Source: Planctomycetota bacterium (GTDB lineage: Bacteria; Planctomycetota; Planctomycetia; Gemmatales; Gemmataceae). Taken from it: a stretch of 58,095 bases of DNA. The notes under the pieces are model-generated. The model made no database searches. It saw nothing but the letters and a program-made list of their open reading frames with translations, and was not told the DNA's origin. The DNA is taken from positions 1-58,095 of the forward strand of contig JAKOSN010000167.1 in assembly GCA_029777335.1 (NCBI GenBank), written 5' to 3'. Position numbers and translations under genes: made by a program. Positions 17,786 to 26,059 of the stretch are shown here, piece by piece (position 1 is the first letter of the stretch; each line of letters starts with the position of its first letter).

Positions 17786-19030
17786 TTACTTCTCCAGACG
17801 GTAGAGATGGGTCTTGGTGCGGACATAAAGCGCCTTCCCCGCAACGGCGGGAGAGGCCATGCACCCAGCGGACAGCTCATTGGTCGCCAGGAGGGTGAGA
17901 TTGCGATTTGCTTCAAGCACATAGCCCGGACCGTCCTGGCTGAAGCAATAAATCCGCCCCTCGGCGTAAAGCGGCGAGGCCGAGAAATCGCCATTCAGAC
18001 GCAGTTTCTTGATCTCGGTGCCGGTCCGGGCCTCCACGCAGCTGGCAAAACCCTTGTCGCTGACCATGAAGAGATAGTCGCCGGCCTGCAAGAGCGAAGG
18101 ACGGCTTGGGACGGTCTTGGTGTAAATCCAGTCCACGTGGCTCTTGGTGATGTTCCCTTTTCCACCCAGGCGCACCGAGAGCAAACGTCCGGTGTGCCCG
18201 CTGGTCAGATAAACATGTCCCTGGGCGATCACCGGGCGAGCGGAAGCATTCATGCCCCCATGGATCACGCGCCAGATCTCCTCGCCAGTGAGAGGATTGT
18301 AGGCGACGGTGGCCTCGGCTGAGGGACAAATCATCTGCGGTTTGCCTTCCACCTCGACCACGCGCGGGGTGGCATACGCCTTCTTGAGGTCGCCATCAGC
18401 CATGTGGTAATCGATGTCGCGATCCTTCTTCCAGACGGTCTTGCCGTCTTTCTTGTTCAGCGCGACCAGATACTGGTAGTCGTACCCATCGAAGGTGAGA
18501 ATCAGCAGGTCGCCGTACAGAATGGGCGACGACCCCGCTCCGCGCCAGTGATCGCAGGGGAGATCGCGCCGCTCCCAGAGGACCTTCCCGGTGGCGGTGT
18601 CCACACACGCGGTTCCCGCGCTGCCAAAGTGGACGTAGACGCGCCCGGCCTCAATCGCCGGAGTCGGCGAGGCGTAGCTATTAAAGGCATGGCAGAACGC
18701 CGGCTTGGGAACGTCGAACACCTTGATGTCGTGGAGCATCTTGCCAGAATCCCGATCCACACAGACTGCGTAAAGTTCCTTGCCGTCGGTGGGGGCCGTC
18801 GTCAACCAGATCTGACGCTCCCAGATGACCGGGGAGGACCAGCCTTTGCCATGAATCGCCGTCTTCCAGCGGACATTCTCTTTTTCGCTCCATTTCGTGG
18901 GGAGATCGCGTGCATCGCTGTGCCCATCGCCGGTCGGACCACGGAACTCGGGCCAGTTTTCGCCAGCGAAGAGGGGGGAGAGGAGGCAGGTGTGCAGAAC
19001 AAAAGCGGCCAGGAGTGACGTACAGCGCAT
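17786..19030 (-). CDS. Exported PQQ-like beta-propeller protein
   Basis: This 414-residue protein starts MRCTSLLAAFVLHTCLLSPL, a signal peptide ending before AGENWPEFRGP. The WPEFRGPTGDGHS opening is the hallmark of planctomycete BamB/PQQ-like propellers. The chain is then built from repeats such as GKMLHDIKVF, GKVLWERRDL, GKTVWKKDRD and GEEIWRVIHG, giving a 7- or 8-bladed propeller. No PQQ-dehydrogenase catalytic residues were recognised, so it is more likely a binding or scaffold protein than an alcohol dehydrogenase. It is the first gene of a probable two-gene unit with the downstream hydrolase. Confidence 0.88.
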   Translation of the reverse strand: MRCTSLLAAFVLHTCLLSPLFAGENWPEFRGPTGDGHSDARDLPTKWSEKENVRWKTAIHGKGWSSPVIWERQIWLTTAPTDGKELYAVCVDRDSGKMLHDIKVFDVPKPAFCHAFNSYASPTPAIEAGRVYVHFGSAGTACVDTATGKVLWERRDLPCDHWRGAGSSPILYGDLLILTFDGYDYQYLVALNKKDGKTVWKKDRDIDYHMADGDLKKAYATPRVVEVEGKPQMICPSAEATVAYNPLTGEEIWRVIHGGMNASARPVIAQGHVYLTSGHTGRLLSVRLGGKGNITKSHVDWIYTKTVPSRPSLLQAGDYLFMVSDKGFASCVEARTGTEIKKLRLNGDFSASPLYAEGRIYCFSQDGPGYVLEANRNLTLLATNELSAGCMASPAVAGKALYVRTKTHLYRLEK

Positions 19031-19069
19031 TGGATTCCTCGTGGGTGTCGGACCAGACATCTGCGCCCC

Positions 19070-19097
19070 AGTGTACCCGTCCGCGAGCGACTCGCAA
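19070..19097 (-). promoter_or_regulatory. Candidate promoter for PQQ-like propeller unit
   Basis: On the minus strand, TTGCGA (19097-19092) and TACACT (19075-19070) are separated by 16 nt, about 40 nt before the ATG at 19030. Confidence 0.45.
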
Positions 19098-19230
19098 GAG
19101 GCTGTCCGAACCAGGGGGTTCCCGGTCAGGGCAGGGGTGGGGAATCGTCTCGCGTCGGCACACCCTGACCCAGGTGCTGCCGACGAGAGAAGATCGGGAA
19201 TCGTGCGGGAAATGTTACAAGAAATATCGT

Positions 19231-19258
19231 TTGCTCAGGTCCCCGGGTGGGCTATCAT
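19231..19258 (+). promoter_or_regulatory. Candidate promoter for the HEAT/propeller cassette
   Basis: TTGCTC (19231-19236) and TATCAT (19253-19258) are 16 nt apart, with a predicted leader of about 43 nt before the first cassette gene. The short gaps between the cassette genes suggest this promoter could serve all four. Confidence 0.42.
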
Positions 19259-19307
19259 GATCTCTTGATACTCCCAGGGTTTACTGCCTCGATCAGGAGT
19301 CCGCTCC

Positions 19308-21752
19308 ATGCCACGTACTGTCCTGACAGCGGTGCTGTTCAGTTTCTTGCCCGCATGGGCGGCCGCTCAGCCTTCCTCGCCGCCGCGCACCAGTGGCGAG
19401 GTTGCTGCCGATGAGCAGATGCTCAAGGCGATTCCCCTGTCGACCTCCAGCGAATCCCTGCTCGATTTCTTCCACAAACGGGCCCAGCAAAATGTGGAAG
19501 AGAGCAAGGTGAACGAGGCTCTCAAACAGCTCTCAGACAAGGCGCCCGAAACGCATAACAAGGCGATCGAGGAACTGGTCAAGATCGGCCATCCCGCCGT
19601 GCCCTCGTTGCGGCGAACGATGAATAGCTTGGAGGATGCCAACCTGGCCGCCCGCGCCAAGAAGTGTCTACAGGCAATCGAGGGCGAATCCGGAAGCGCA
19701 GTCGCTCTGGCTGCGGCGCGCTTGCTGGTCCATCACCACCCTGCCGGAGCCGCGGAAGCGCTGCTGGGCTTCGTCCCCTTCGCCGAGGACCGCGAGGATG
19801 TCACGCGCGAACTCGAAGGGGCTCTGTTCGAGGTGGCTGTTGTCAAGGGGGAGATCGACAAGGCGATCCTCCAGGCTCTCAAGGATGAATCTCCGGCACG
19901 CCGTGCCTTTGCCGCGCGCATTCTCTGTCAGGTAGGGAATGCCGAGCAACGCAAAGCAGTGGTTGCCTTGCTCAAGGACCCCAAACCCACGGTTCGCTTT
20001 GAAGCAGCGCTGGGGTTGGCACGCCAACAAGAAGGCTTCGCCCTCCCCGTTCTCATCGAACTGCTCGCGGAACTCCCCCCGGCGCAACGCCAGGCGGGCG
20101 AAGATTTTCTCCTCGATCTGGCGGGGGACTGGGCGGTGGTTCTGCCCAAGGGGAACGATCGCTTCAATCAGCGCCTGCGCCGGGAAGTGTGGCTGGCGTG
20201 GTGGAAAGCCACCGAGGGCCCCAGTTTGCTTGAGGAATTGAAGGATCGCACCGTGAGCGAACCGGACCGCCACAAATTGGTGGAGCTCTTGAAGCAACTC
20301 ACTTCCGACAAGGCCGAGGAACGTCAGGCGGCGTCGGTCGCGATCATCAAGTTCGGGAAGAAGGCGATCCCCGTGCTGCGGCGTGCTCAGCAGGATGCGA
20401 ACGCCAAGTTGAGCGAGGCAGCAACGAAATGTCTTCAAACTCTGGAATCGGAAGATCCCGGCCCGCTCTCGGTGACCGCCATCAAATTGCTGGCCCTGCG
20501 CAAACCGGCTGGTGCCGCCGAGGCCATGCTCGCCTATCTCCCCTTTGCTGATAGCGAGGAACTCAGCGACGACATTCTTCACTGTTTGCCGGCGCTGGCC
20601 CTCCAGGACGGGAAGCCCGACCCCGCCCTGGTCAAGGCTCTGCACGATCCGCTCAAGGTGCGCCGTCTGGCCGCGATCGAGGCCCTGGCTGCTGTCACCA
20701 GCGAACGTGAGACGATCCGCAAGTTGCTGAAGGAGAGCGATGGCGACGTGCGTCTCAAGGCGGCGCTGGGGCTGGCGAGCGCGGGCGATCGGGAAGCGGT
20801 CCCCGTCCTCATTGATTTGCTTGCCGATGGCCCGGTGGATCAACTCTGGCAGATCGAGGATTATCTCGCCCGCGTGGCCGCCGAAAAGAAACCCACCGTC
20901 ACTCTGGGCACCGAGGAGGCAGCACGCAAAAAAGCACGCGAGGTCTGGGCCGAGTGGTGGAAGACCAATGGCGACAAGGTGGAACTGGTGAAGCTCGCCC
21001 CGGGCAACCGCCTTCTCGGTTACACCCTGGTGGTCGAGCAATACAACAATCGCACCGGCATGGGCCGAGTGCTGGAACTGGACCCGAATGGCAAACCGCG
21101 CTGGGAGATCAACCAGCTCAACTATCCCATGGATGCCCAGGTGGTCTCCGGGGATCGCGTGCTGATCGCTGAGCAGAATTTCAACCGCGTCAGCGAACGC
21201 GACTTCAAGGGCAAGATGATCTGGCAGAAACAGGTCAATCAACCCTTTGTGGTGCAGCGCCTCCGGAACGGCAACACTTTTATCTCCAATCGCAATCAAC
21301 TGTTCGAGGTCGATCGCAATGGCAAGGATGTCGTCACCATCAATCGGATGCAAGACTATCTCTATGCGGCATCAAGGCTGCGCGATGGCGGCTTTGCCTT
21401 CGTCAACAGTAACTGGAATTACATTCGTCTGGATCGTACCGGGAAACAGCTGAAGACGTGGCGTTTACCGCTGGATCCGACGGGGGGCAGCCGCTACATG
21501 AATGTCCTGGAGAATGGCAATGTGCTCCTCAGCGAATACAGCGCCAACAAGGTCAAGGAACTGGACAACGACGGCAAGGTGATCTGGGAAGCGACCGTCA
21601 CCTGGCCCAACCTGGCCAACAAGCTGCCCAACGGCAACGTGCTGGTGACTGTGACGAACCAGATGAAAATTGTTGAAATTGATCGGGCCGGTAAGGTGGT
21701 TCGCGAATTCAAGGATCCCAATCTCCGCCCGTGGAAGGCGAGTCGGCGCTAA
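19308..21752 (+). CDS. Exported HEAT-repeat/beta-propeller protein, paralog 1 (two helical modules)
   Basis: This is an 814-residue protein with a signal peptide (MPRTVLTAVLFSFLPAWAAA). Residues ~30-560 are two successive helical modules rich in HEAT-like units (PAVPSLRRTM, HPAGAAEALL, PTVRFEAALGLA). The first module ends at LAWWKATEG and the second at AEWWKTNGD. From about residue 566 (RLLGYTLVVEQYNN) a beta-propeller of roughly 250 residues follows, with blades of the form LDPNGKPRWEI, ERDFKGKMIWQK, RLRNGNTFIS and LPNGNVLVTV. CAGGAG precedes the ATG. No catalytic motif was recognised. It is likely a periplasmic binding or scaffold protein of unknown function; annotation pipelines would probably call it a HEAT repeat or PQQ-like protein. 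Confidence 0.87.
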   Translation: MPRTVLTAVLFSFLPAWAAAQPSSPPRTSGEVAADEQMLKAIPLSTSSESLLDFFHKRAQQNVEESKVNEALKQLSDKAPETHNKAIEELVKIGHPAVPSLRRTMNSLEDANLAARAKKCLQAIEGESGSAVALAAARLLVHHHPAGAAEALLGFVPFAEDREDVTRELEGALFEVAVVKGEIDKAILQALKDESPARRAFAARILCQVGNAEQRKAVVALLKDPKPTVRFEAALGLARQQEGFALPVLIELLAELPPAQRQAGEDFLLDLAGDWAVVLPKGNDRFNQRLRREVWLAWWKATEGPSLLEELKDRTVSEPDRHKLVELLKQLTSDKAEERQAASVAIIKFGKKAIPVLRRAQQDANAKLSEAATKCLQTLESEDPGPLSVTAIKLLALRKPAGAAEAMLAYLPFADSEELSDDILHCLPALALQDGKPDPALVKALHDPLKVRRLAAIEALAAVTSERETIRKLLKESDGDVRLKAALGLASAGDREAVPVLIDLLADGPVDQLWQIEDYLARVAAEKKPTVTLGTEEAARKKAREVWAEWWKTNGDKVELVKLAPGNRLLGYTLVVEQYNNRTGMGRVLELDPNGKPRWEINQLNYPMDAQVVSGDRVLIAEQNFNRVSERDFKGKMIWQKQVNQPFVVQRLRNGNTFISNRNQLFEVDRNGKDVVTINRMQDYLYAASRLRDGGFAFVNSNWNYIRLDRTGKQLKTWRLPLDPTGGSRYMNVLENGNVLLSEYSANKVKELDNDGKVIWEATVTWPNLANKLPNGNVLVTVTNQMKIVEIDRAGKVVREFKDPNLRPWKASRR

Positions 21753-21768
21753 GCCCTCCCTCCAGCCG

Positions 21769-21812
21769 TTCGGAAGCCATTCGCCCTTTCCACCGTCGGA
21801 GGGGGCTTCGAA
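21769..21812 (+). other. Stem-loop between cassette genes 1 and 2
   Basis: TTCGGAAGCC (21769-21778) can pair with GGCTTCGAA (21804-21812) with a single bulged G, around a 25-nt loop. It lies in the largest gap of the cassette. It could attenuate read-through or protect the upstream message. Confidence 0.35.
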
Positions 21813-21861
21813 CGCGAGCAGGTGTCCCTTCAACCCAGGTCAGGCAACGGGAGTATACATC

Positions 21862-24291
21862 GTGATCCGTGCTCGTCTGTTAGTTCTCCTGGCCGGTCTG
21901 CTCCTGGTGGGCGCTCGTCCGGCCTGTGCGGATGACAACGACCTCAACGGGGACGAGCTGAAGTTGCAGGCGCTTGGTCTGAACACGGATGGTCCCTCTC
22001 TCCTCGCCTTATTCAAGCAACGCTCGCGCTCCTTTGTGCCCTCCGCCACGATCAGTGCCCTGGTGAAAGAGCTGGGCAATCCCTCGGCAGAGGCCCGGCG
22101 AAAGGCGATGGGCGAATTGATTTCCCTGGGGCCAGTGGCCATCCCTGCTCTTCGTCTGGCCAGCAGCGATCCCGACGCCATGACTCTTGCCAGGGCCGCT
22201 CGGCGCTGTCTTCAGGCGGTGGAAGGGGAAGAGGCCAGGCAAATCTCGGTCAATGCCGTGCGCCTGCTGGGGGAGCGTCGCCCCGAGGGGACAGTGGATG
22301 CCTTGCTTGATTATCTGCCGTTTGTCGAGGACGACGACACCCGAACGGAAATCCTGAATACGTTGACCGATCTGGCCTACGACAGGAACGAAAAACCCAA
22401 CCCGGCTCTGCTCCAGGCACTGCAGGATTCCAGCGCCCTGAAACGAGCGACCGCCGTCGAGGTCCTCTGCGCCAGCGGGATCATCGAACCGCGCGCGCTC
22501 CTTGGCAAGTTGATGCTTGATCCCAAGCCGATTGTGCGCTTGCAGGCTGCCCTGGCCCTGGCGCAGGTGAAGGATCCCAAGGCCATCTCCACCCTGATCC
22601 TCTTGCTGGCAGAACTCCCCGAGGAACAGGCACGCAAGGCAGAGGAATTTCTCGGCAACCTTGCAGGAGAACAGGCGCCGGCGGTCTCCCTGCGCGGAGA
22701 TGATTCGTCACGCCAGAAAGCGCGGGATGCGTGGGCGCACTGGTGGATGGCAAGCGAGCAGCCCAACACGCTGCTGGATGAGTTCCGTAAGCGGACCATG
22801 AGCGAGGAGGATCGGCTCAAGAGTGCGCAGCTGATCGCCGATCTCGGTGCCGACGATTTTGAACGACGCGAAAGCTCCGAGAAGACTCTGAAAACGATGG
22901 GGGTGATGGTCCTGCCCCTCCTGCGCAAGGCCCTCAAGGGCGACGAGGATCCCGAGGTGCGTGATCGCGCGCGACGCTGTCTGGAAACAATTGAAAAGAA
23001 CCAGGCGGGGCCGCTCTCGATTGTCTACCCGCGGCTGGTGGCCTATCGTCGTCCTGCCGGTGCCGTGGAAGTCCTGTTGCGTTTCCTCCCCTTCGCAGAA
23101 GACGAATCGACCATTCTTGAGATCCAGCACGCGTTGAATGTGAACGCGTTCAAGGAGGGGAAGTGTGACCCGGCCTTGCTCGCTGCTCTGAAGGACAAGC
23201 TCCCGATCCGTCGAGCGGCGGCTGCCGAGGCGCTCGCCGCCGACCTGGGTAAACACCGCGACGAACTCCACAAGTTGCTCAATGACCCCGTGCTGTCCGT
23301 CCGAGCGCAGGTCGCGCTGGCTCTCGCCCGGCATCAGGATCGCACCGCCGTGCCGGTCCTGATCAACCTGCTCGCCGAGCTTCCCTCGGAAGAATCCGCT
23401 CACGCAGAAGAATTCCTCGCCCAGCTGGCACGCACCCCACCCACGCTCCCTGGCGGAACCGATGAAGCGGCTCGCAAAAAACGCGGTGAGATCTGGGCCG
23501 CCTGGTGGAAAGAAAATGGCGAAAAAGTCGCCATGGCGTTGCCACGGATCCAGCAAAATCGCAGTCGCTACCTTGGCTACACCCTGGTTGTCAGCACCAG
23601 CTTCAACCAGGTACAGGAAATTGGCCTGGATGGAAAGGTTCGCTGGCAGATCAATGGTCTGAACGGTCCGCTCGATGCCGTGGTGAGTGGGAGCAATCGT
23701 GTGCTGATCGTCGAGGCGAACACGCGCCAGCTCACCGAACGTGATTTCAAGGGAAATGTGCTGTGGCGTGTTGACCTGGGGCAGAATATCTACCCCATTG
23801 GGGTCCAGAAACTACCCAACAATAATGTCCTGGTGGTCGGGAATAACCAGGTGGTGATCTACAATCGCCAGGGACGGCAGGTCTTTCTCCACAACCGGCC
23901 CAATAGCGACATCATGAACGCGATGCGCACCCGCGATGGCCACATCGTCTGTGTCACCAGTTCGGGGATCATCTATCGGCTGGATGCAAGCGGGAAAGAA
24001 GTGAAGAGCTACCGGTACAGCGGCTCGTCCAACTACGGAATCGATGTCCTGTCCAACGGGAATGTGCTCTATCCGGTGCAACATCAAAACCACATTTACG
24101 AGGTCGATGGGAACGGCCAGCAGGTCTGGCAAGCCTCGGTGGTGCGACCTCTCGACGTGCAGCGTTTGCCCAGCGGCAACACCCTGGTGGCGAGTTACTC
24201 TCCCAATCAGGTGGTTGAACTTGATCCGAAGGGGAAGGAAGTCTGGAAGCAGACACTCACGGTCCAGCCGCAGCGGATTCATCGACGGTAG
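21862..24291 (+). CDS. Exported HEAT-repeat/beta-propeller protein, paralog 2 (two helical modules)
   Basis: This 809-residue paralog has the same order as its upstream neighbour. The signal peptide (M)IRARLLVLLAGLLLVGARPA is best fitted by a GTG start at 21862 with ACGGGAG upstream; no ATG gives a signal peptide. After NTDGPSLLALFKQRS come two helical modules, the first ending AHWWMASEQ and the second AAWWKENGE, with HEAT-like units such as PKPIVRLQAALALA and LSVRAQVALALA. The propeller begins near residue 569 at SRYLGYTLVVST, with turns KLPNNNVLVVG, VLSNGNVLYPV and RLPSGNTLVAS. No enzyme motif was seen. Two-module length matches paralog 1. Confidence 0.86.
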   Translation: MIRARLLVLLAGLLLVGARPACADDNDLNGDELKLQALGLNTDGPSLLALFKQRSRSFVPSATISALVKELGNPSAEARRKAMGELISLGPVAIPALRLASSDPDAMTLARAARRCLQAVEGEEARQISVNAVRLLGERRPEGTVDALLDYLPFVEDDDTRTEILNTLTDLAYDRNEKPNPALLQALQDSSALKRATAVEVLCASGIIEPRALLGKLMLDPKPIVRLQAALALAQVKDPKAISTLILLLAELPEEQARKAEEFLGNLAGEQAPAVSLRGDDSSRQKARDAWAHWWMASEQPNTLLDEFRKRTMSEEDRLKSAQLIADLGADDFERRESSEKTLKTMGVMVLPLLRKALKGDEDPEVRDRARRCLETIEKNQAGPLSIVYPRLVAYRRPAGAVEVLLRFLPFAEDESTILEIQHALNVNAFKEGKCDPALLAALKDKLPIRRAAAAEALAADLGKHRDELHKLLNDPVLSVRAQVALALARHQDRTAVPVLINLLAELPSEESAHAEEFLAQLARTPPTLPGGTDEAARKKRGEIWAAWWKENGEKVAMALPRIQQNRSRYLGYTLVVSTSFNQVQEIGLDGKVRWQINGLNGPLDAVVSGSNRVLIVEANTRQLTERDFKGNVLWRVDLGQNIYPIGVQKLPNNNVLVVGNNQVVIYNRQGRQVFLHNRPNSDIMNAMRTRDGHIVCVTSSGIIYRLDASGKEVKSYRYSGSSNYGIDVLSNGNVLYPVQHQNHIYEVDGNGQQVWQASVVRPLDVQRLPSGNTLVASYSPNQVVELDPKGKEVWKQTLTVQPQRIHRR

Positions 24292-24350
24292 ATCGCCATT
24301 CGATCGCTGCCGCCCAGCCCGATGGTTTCTTTGTACGAGGGTTATCCATC

Positions 24351-26006
24351 ATGCGTCGCGGACTATCCCTCTGGGGGCTCGGCATCCTCGTTTTGCTCAG
24401 TAGTGGATTGTTTCTCACCGGGGCGGACAACGCCACGGAGGACGAGAAGGTGCTGAAACAGGCTGGGGTCGCCACCGACGGTCCGAGCCTGCTCGCCTAT
24501 GTGAAAAATCAGACCCTGACGGAGACAGATACCACCCGCATCAAGCAACTGATCAAGCAACTCGGGGACGATGATTTCGAGGTTCGTGAGAAAGCCAGCG
24601 CCCAACTGGCTGCCATCGGCGCCAAGGCCATCCCTCAGTTACAACAGGCGCGCGGCAGTTCCGATATCGAGGTGGTGCGCCGCGCCGAGGCGTGCCTGGC
24701 TCGCATCGAGGATGGTTCCTCGGCCAGTGTGCTTGCCGCAGTGATGCGCTTGCTGGCCGTGCGCAAACCAGCGGGGACGGCGGAACTCCTTCTGGATTAC
24801 CTCCCCGCCAGTGAGTCGGAGGAAGTGAAAGAAGCGATCCAGAACGCACTGACGCAGCTGGCGCTGCTGGACAGCAAACCCGCCCCCGCCTTGCTGGCTG
24901 CCCTGACCAACGAGAATGCGCTCCGTCGTCGGTTTGCAGCGGTGGCCCTGGTGCGCGGGAAGGCCGCCGAGGCACGCCCCGCTGTTCGCAAATTGCTTCA
25001 GGATAGCGATGCGCACGTTCGCCTGGAAGTCGCGCTGGCCCTGGTGCGCGCCGGCGAGAAAGACGCTCTGCCGCCGCTGATCGCGCTGCTCGACAAACTC
25101 CCCGCGACTGATATTGGCGATATTGAAGATGTTCTTTATCGGCTGGCGCTGGAGAAGGCTCCCAGCCTGGTACTCGCCAATGATGCGGAGGGGAGACGCA
25201 AATACCGCGAAGCCTGGGACAAATGGTACAAGGAGGAGGGCGACCACCTTGACCTCGCGCGGCTGACTGCTGTCCCCAAACTCGAAGGGCATACGTTTGT
25301 GGTCCTGCTCGATGCCAATAAACTGGTCGATCTGGATGCGCAGAAGAAACCCCGCTGGGAGATTGGCGGGGTGATGTTCCCTCTCGATGCCCAGTTGCTC
25401 CCCGGAGATCGCGTGCTGGTGGCGGAGCATGGTGCGAGCCGGGTAACCGAACGCAACCTCAAGGGGGAAGTGGTCTGGGAAAAGAAGGTGGAACAGCCCC
25501 TAGTTGCGCAACGACTCCTCAATGGCAACACCTTCATCGCCACCCCCTATCAGATGCTTGAGGTGAACAAGGAAGGGCGCGAGGTGGCGACCTTCACTCC
25601 GCCGGGGCGCGGCCGGGTGATGAAGGCCACCCGTCTGCCCAATGGTGACATCGCCTGCATTACTCAGTTGGGTGGGGTTCGTTTCTCGGTGATCGATCGC
25701 ACGGGGAAGGAACTTCGTGGCTTTGCCGTCAACCTCTTCTCCTCTGGGGGGCGGATCGAGATACTCCCCAACGGGAATATCCTCATCCCCGAGAAGGAAA
25801 ATAATCGGGTCGTCGAACTGAATCGCCAGGGAAAGAAGGTCTGGGAAGCCACGGTGGTGGAACCCATCAATGCGATCCGCCTCCCTGATGGACATACGCT
25901 GGTCACCACCTTCAGTCAACATCGCGCGGTGGAACTCGATGCTCGCGGCAAGGAGGTCTGGGAATATCGGACCGACACCCGCGTGACGCGCGCCTGGCGC
26001 CATTGA
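24351..26006 (+). CDS. Exported HEAT-repeat/beta-propeller protein, paralog 3 (one helical module)
   Basis: This is a 551-residue paralog, shorter because it has a single helical module (about residues 38-300, from ATDGPSLLAYVKNQT to WDKWYKEEGD). MRRGLSLWGLGILVLLSSGL is a signal peptide. HEAT-like units include DDDFEVREKASAQLAAIGAK and SDAHVRLEVALALV. The last tryptophan pair of the module boundary is reduced to W..WY. The propeller starts near 310 (KLEGHTFVVLLD), with RLLNGNTFIA, RLPNGDIACI, ILPNGNILIP and RLPDGHTLVTT turns. The start has ACGAGGG upstream and follows paralog 2 after 59 nt. The function is unknown, presumably the same class as its neighbours. Confidence 0.86.
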   Translation: MRRGLSLWGLGILVLLSSGLFLTGADNATEDEKVLKQAGVATDGPSLLAYVKNQTLTETDTTRIKQLIKQLGDDDFEVREKASAQLAAIGAKAIPQLQQARGSSDIEVVRRAEACLARIEDGSSASVLAAVMRLLAVRKPAGTAELLLDYLPASESEEVKEAIQNALTQLALLDSKPAPALLAALTNENALRRRFAAVALVRGKAAEARPAVRKLLQDSDAHVRLEVALALVRAGEKDALPPLIALLDKLPATDIGDIEDVLYRLALEKAPSLVLANDAEGRRKYREAWDKWYKEEGDHLDLARLTAVPKLEGHTFVVLLDANKLVDLDAQKKPRWEIGGVMFPLDAQLLPGDRVLVAEHGASRVTERNLKGEVVWEKKVEQPLVAQRLLNGNTFIATPYQMLEVNKEGREVATFTPPGRGRVMKATRLPNGDIACITQLGGVRFSVIDRTGKELRGFAVNLFSSGGRIEILPNGNILIPEKENNRVVELNRQGKKVWEATVVEPINAIRLPDGHTLVTTFSQHRAVELDARGKEVWEYRTDTRVTRAWRH

Positions 26007-26059
26007 GGGAGAACGGCCAGCGGATACCCCATTGACGCACCGCGAGGAGAAACACTGCC

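Noticed and set aside
17786..19030. PQQ-dependent alcohol dehydrogenase
   Set aside because: The propeller repeats are PQQ-like, but the length (414) is short and no calcium/PQQ-binding catalytic motif was seen.
19668..21353. 561-codon minus-strand frame opposite cassette gene 1
   Set aside because: It is antisense to the HEAT modules, and the periodic composition merely reflects the repeats of the real gene.
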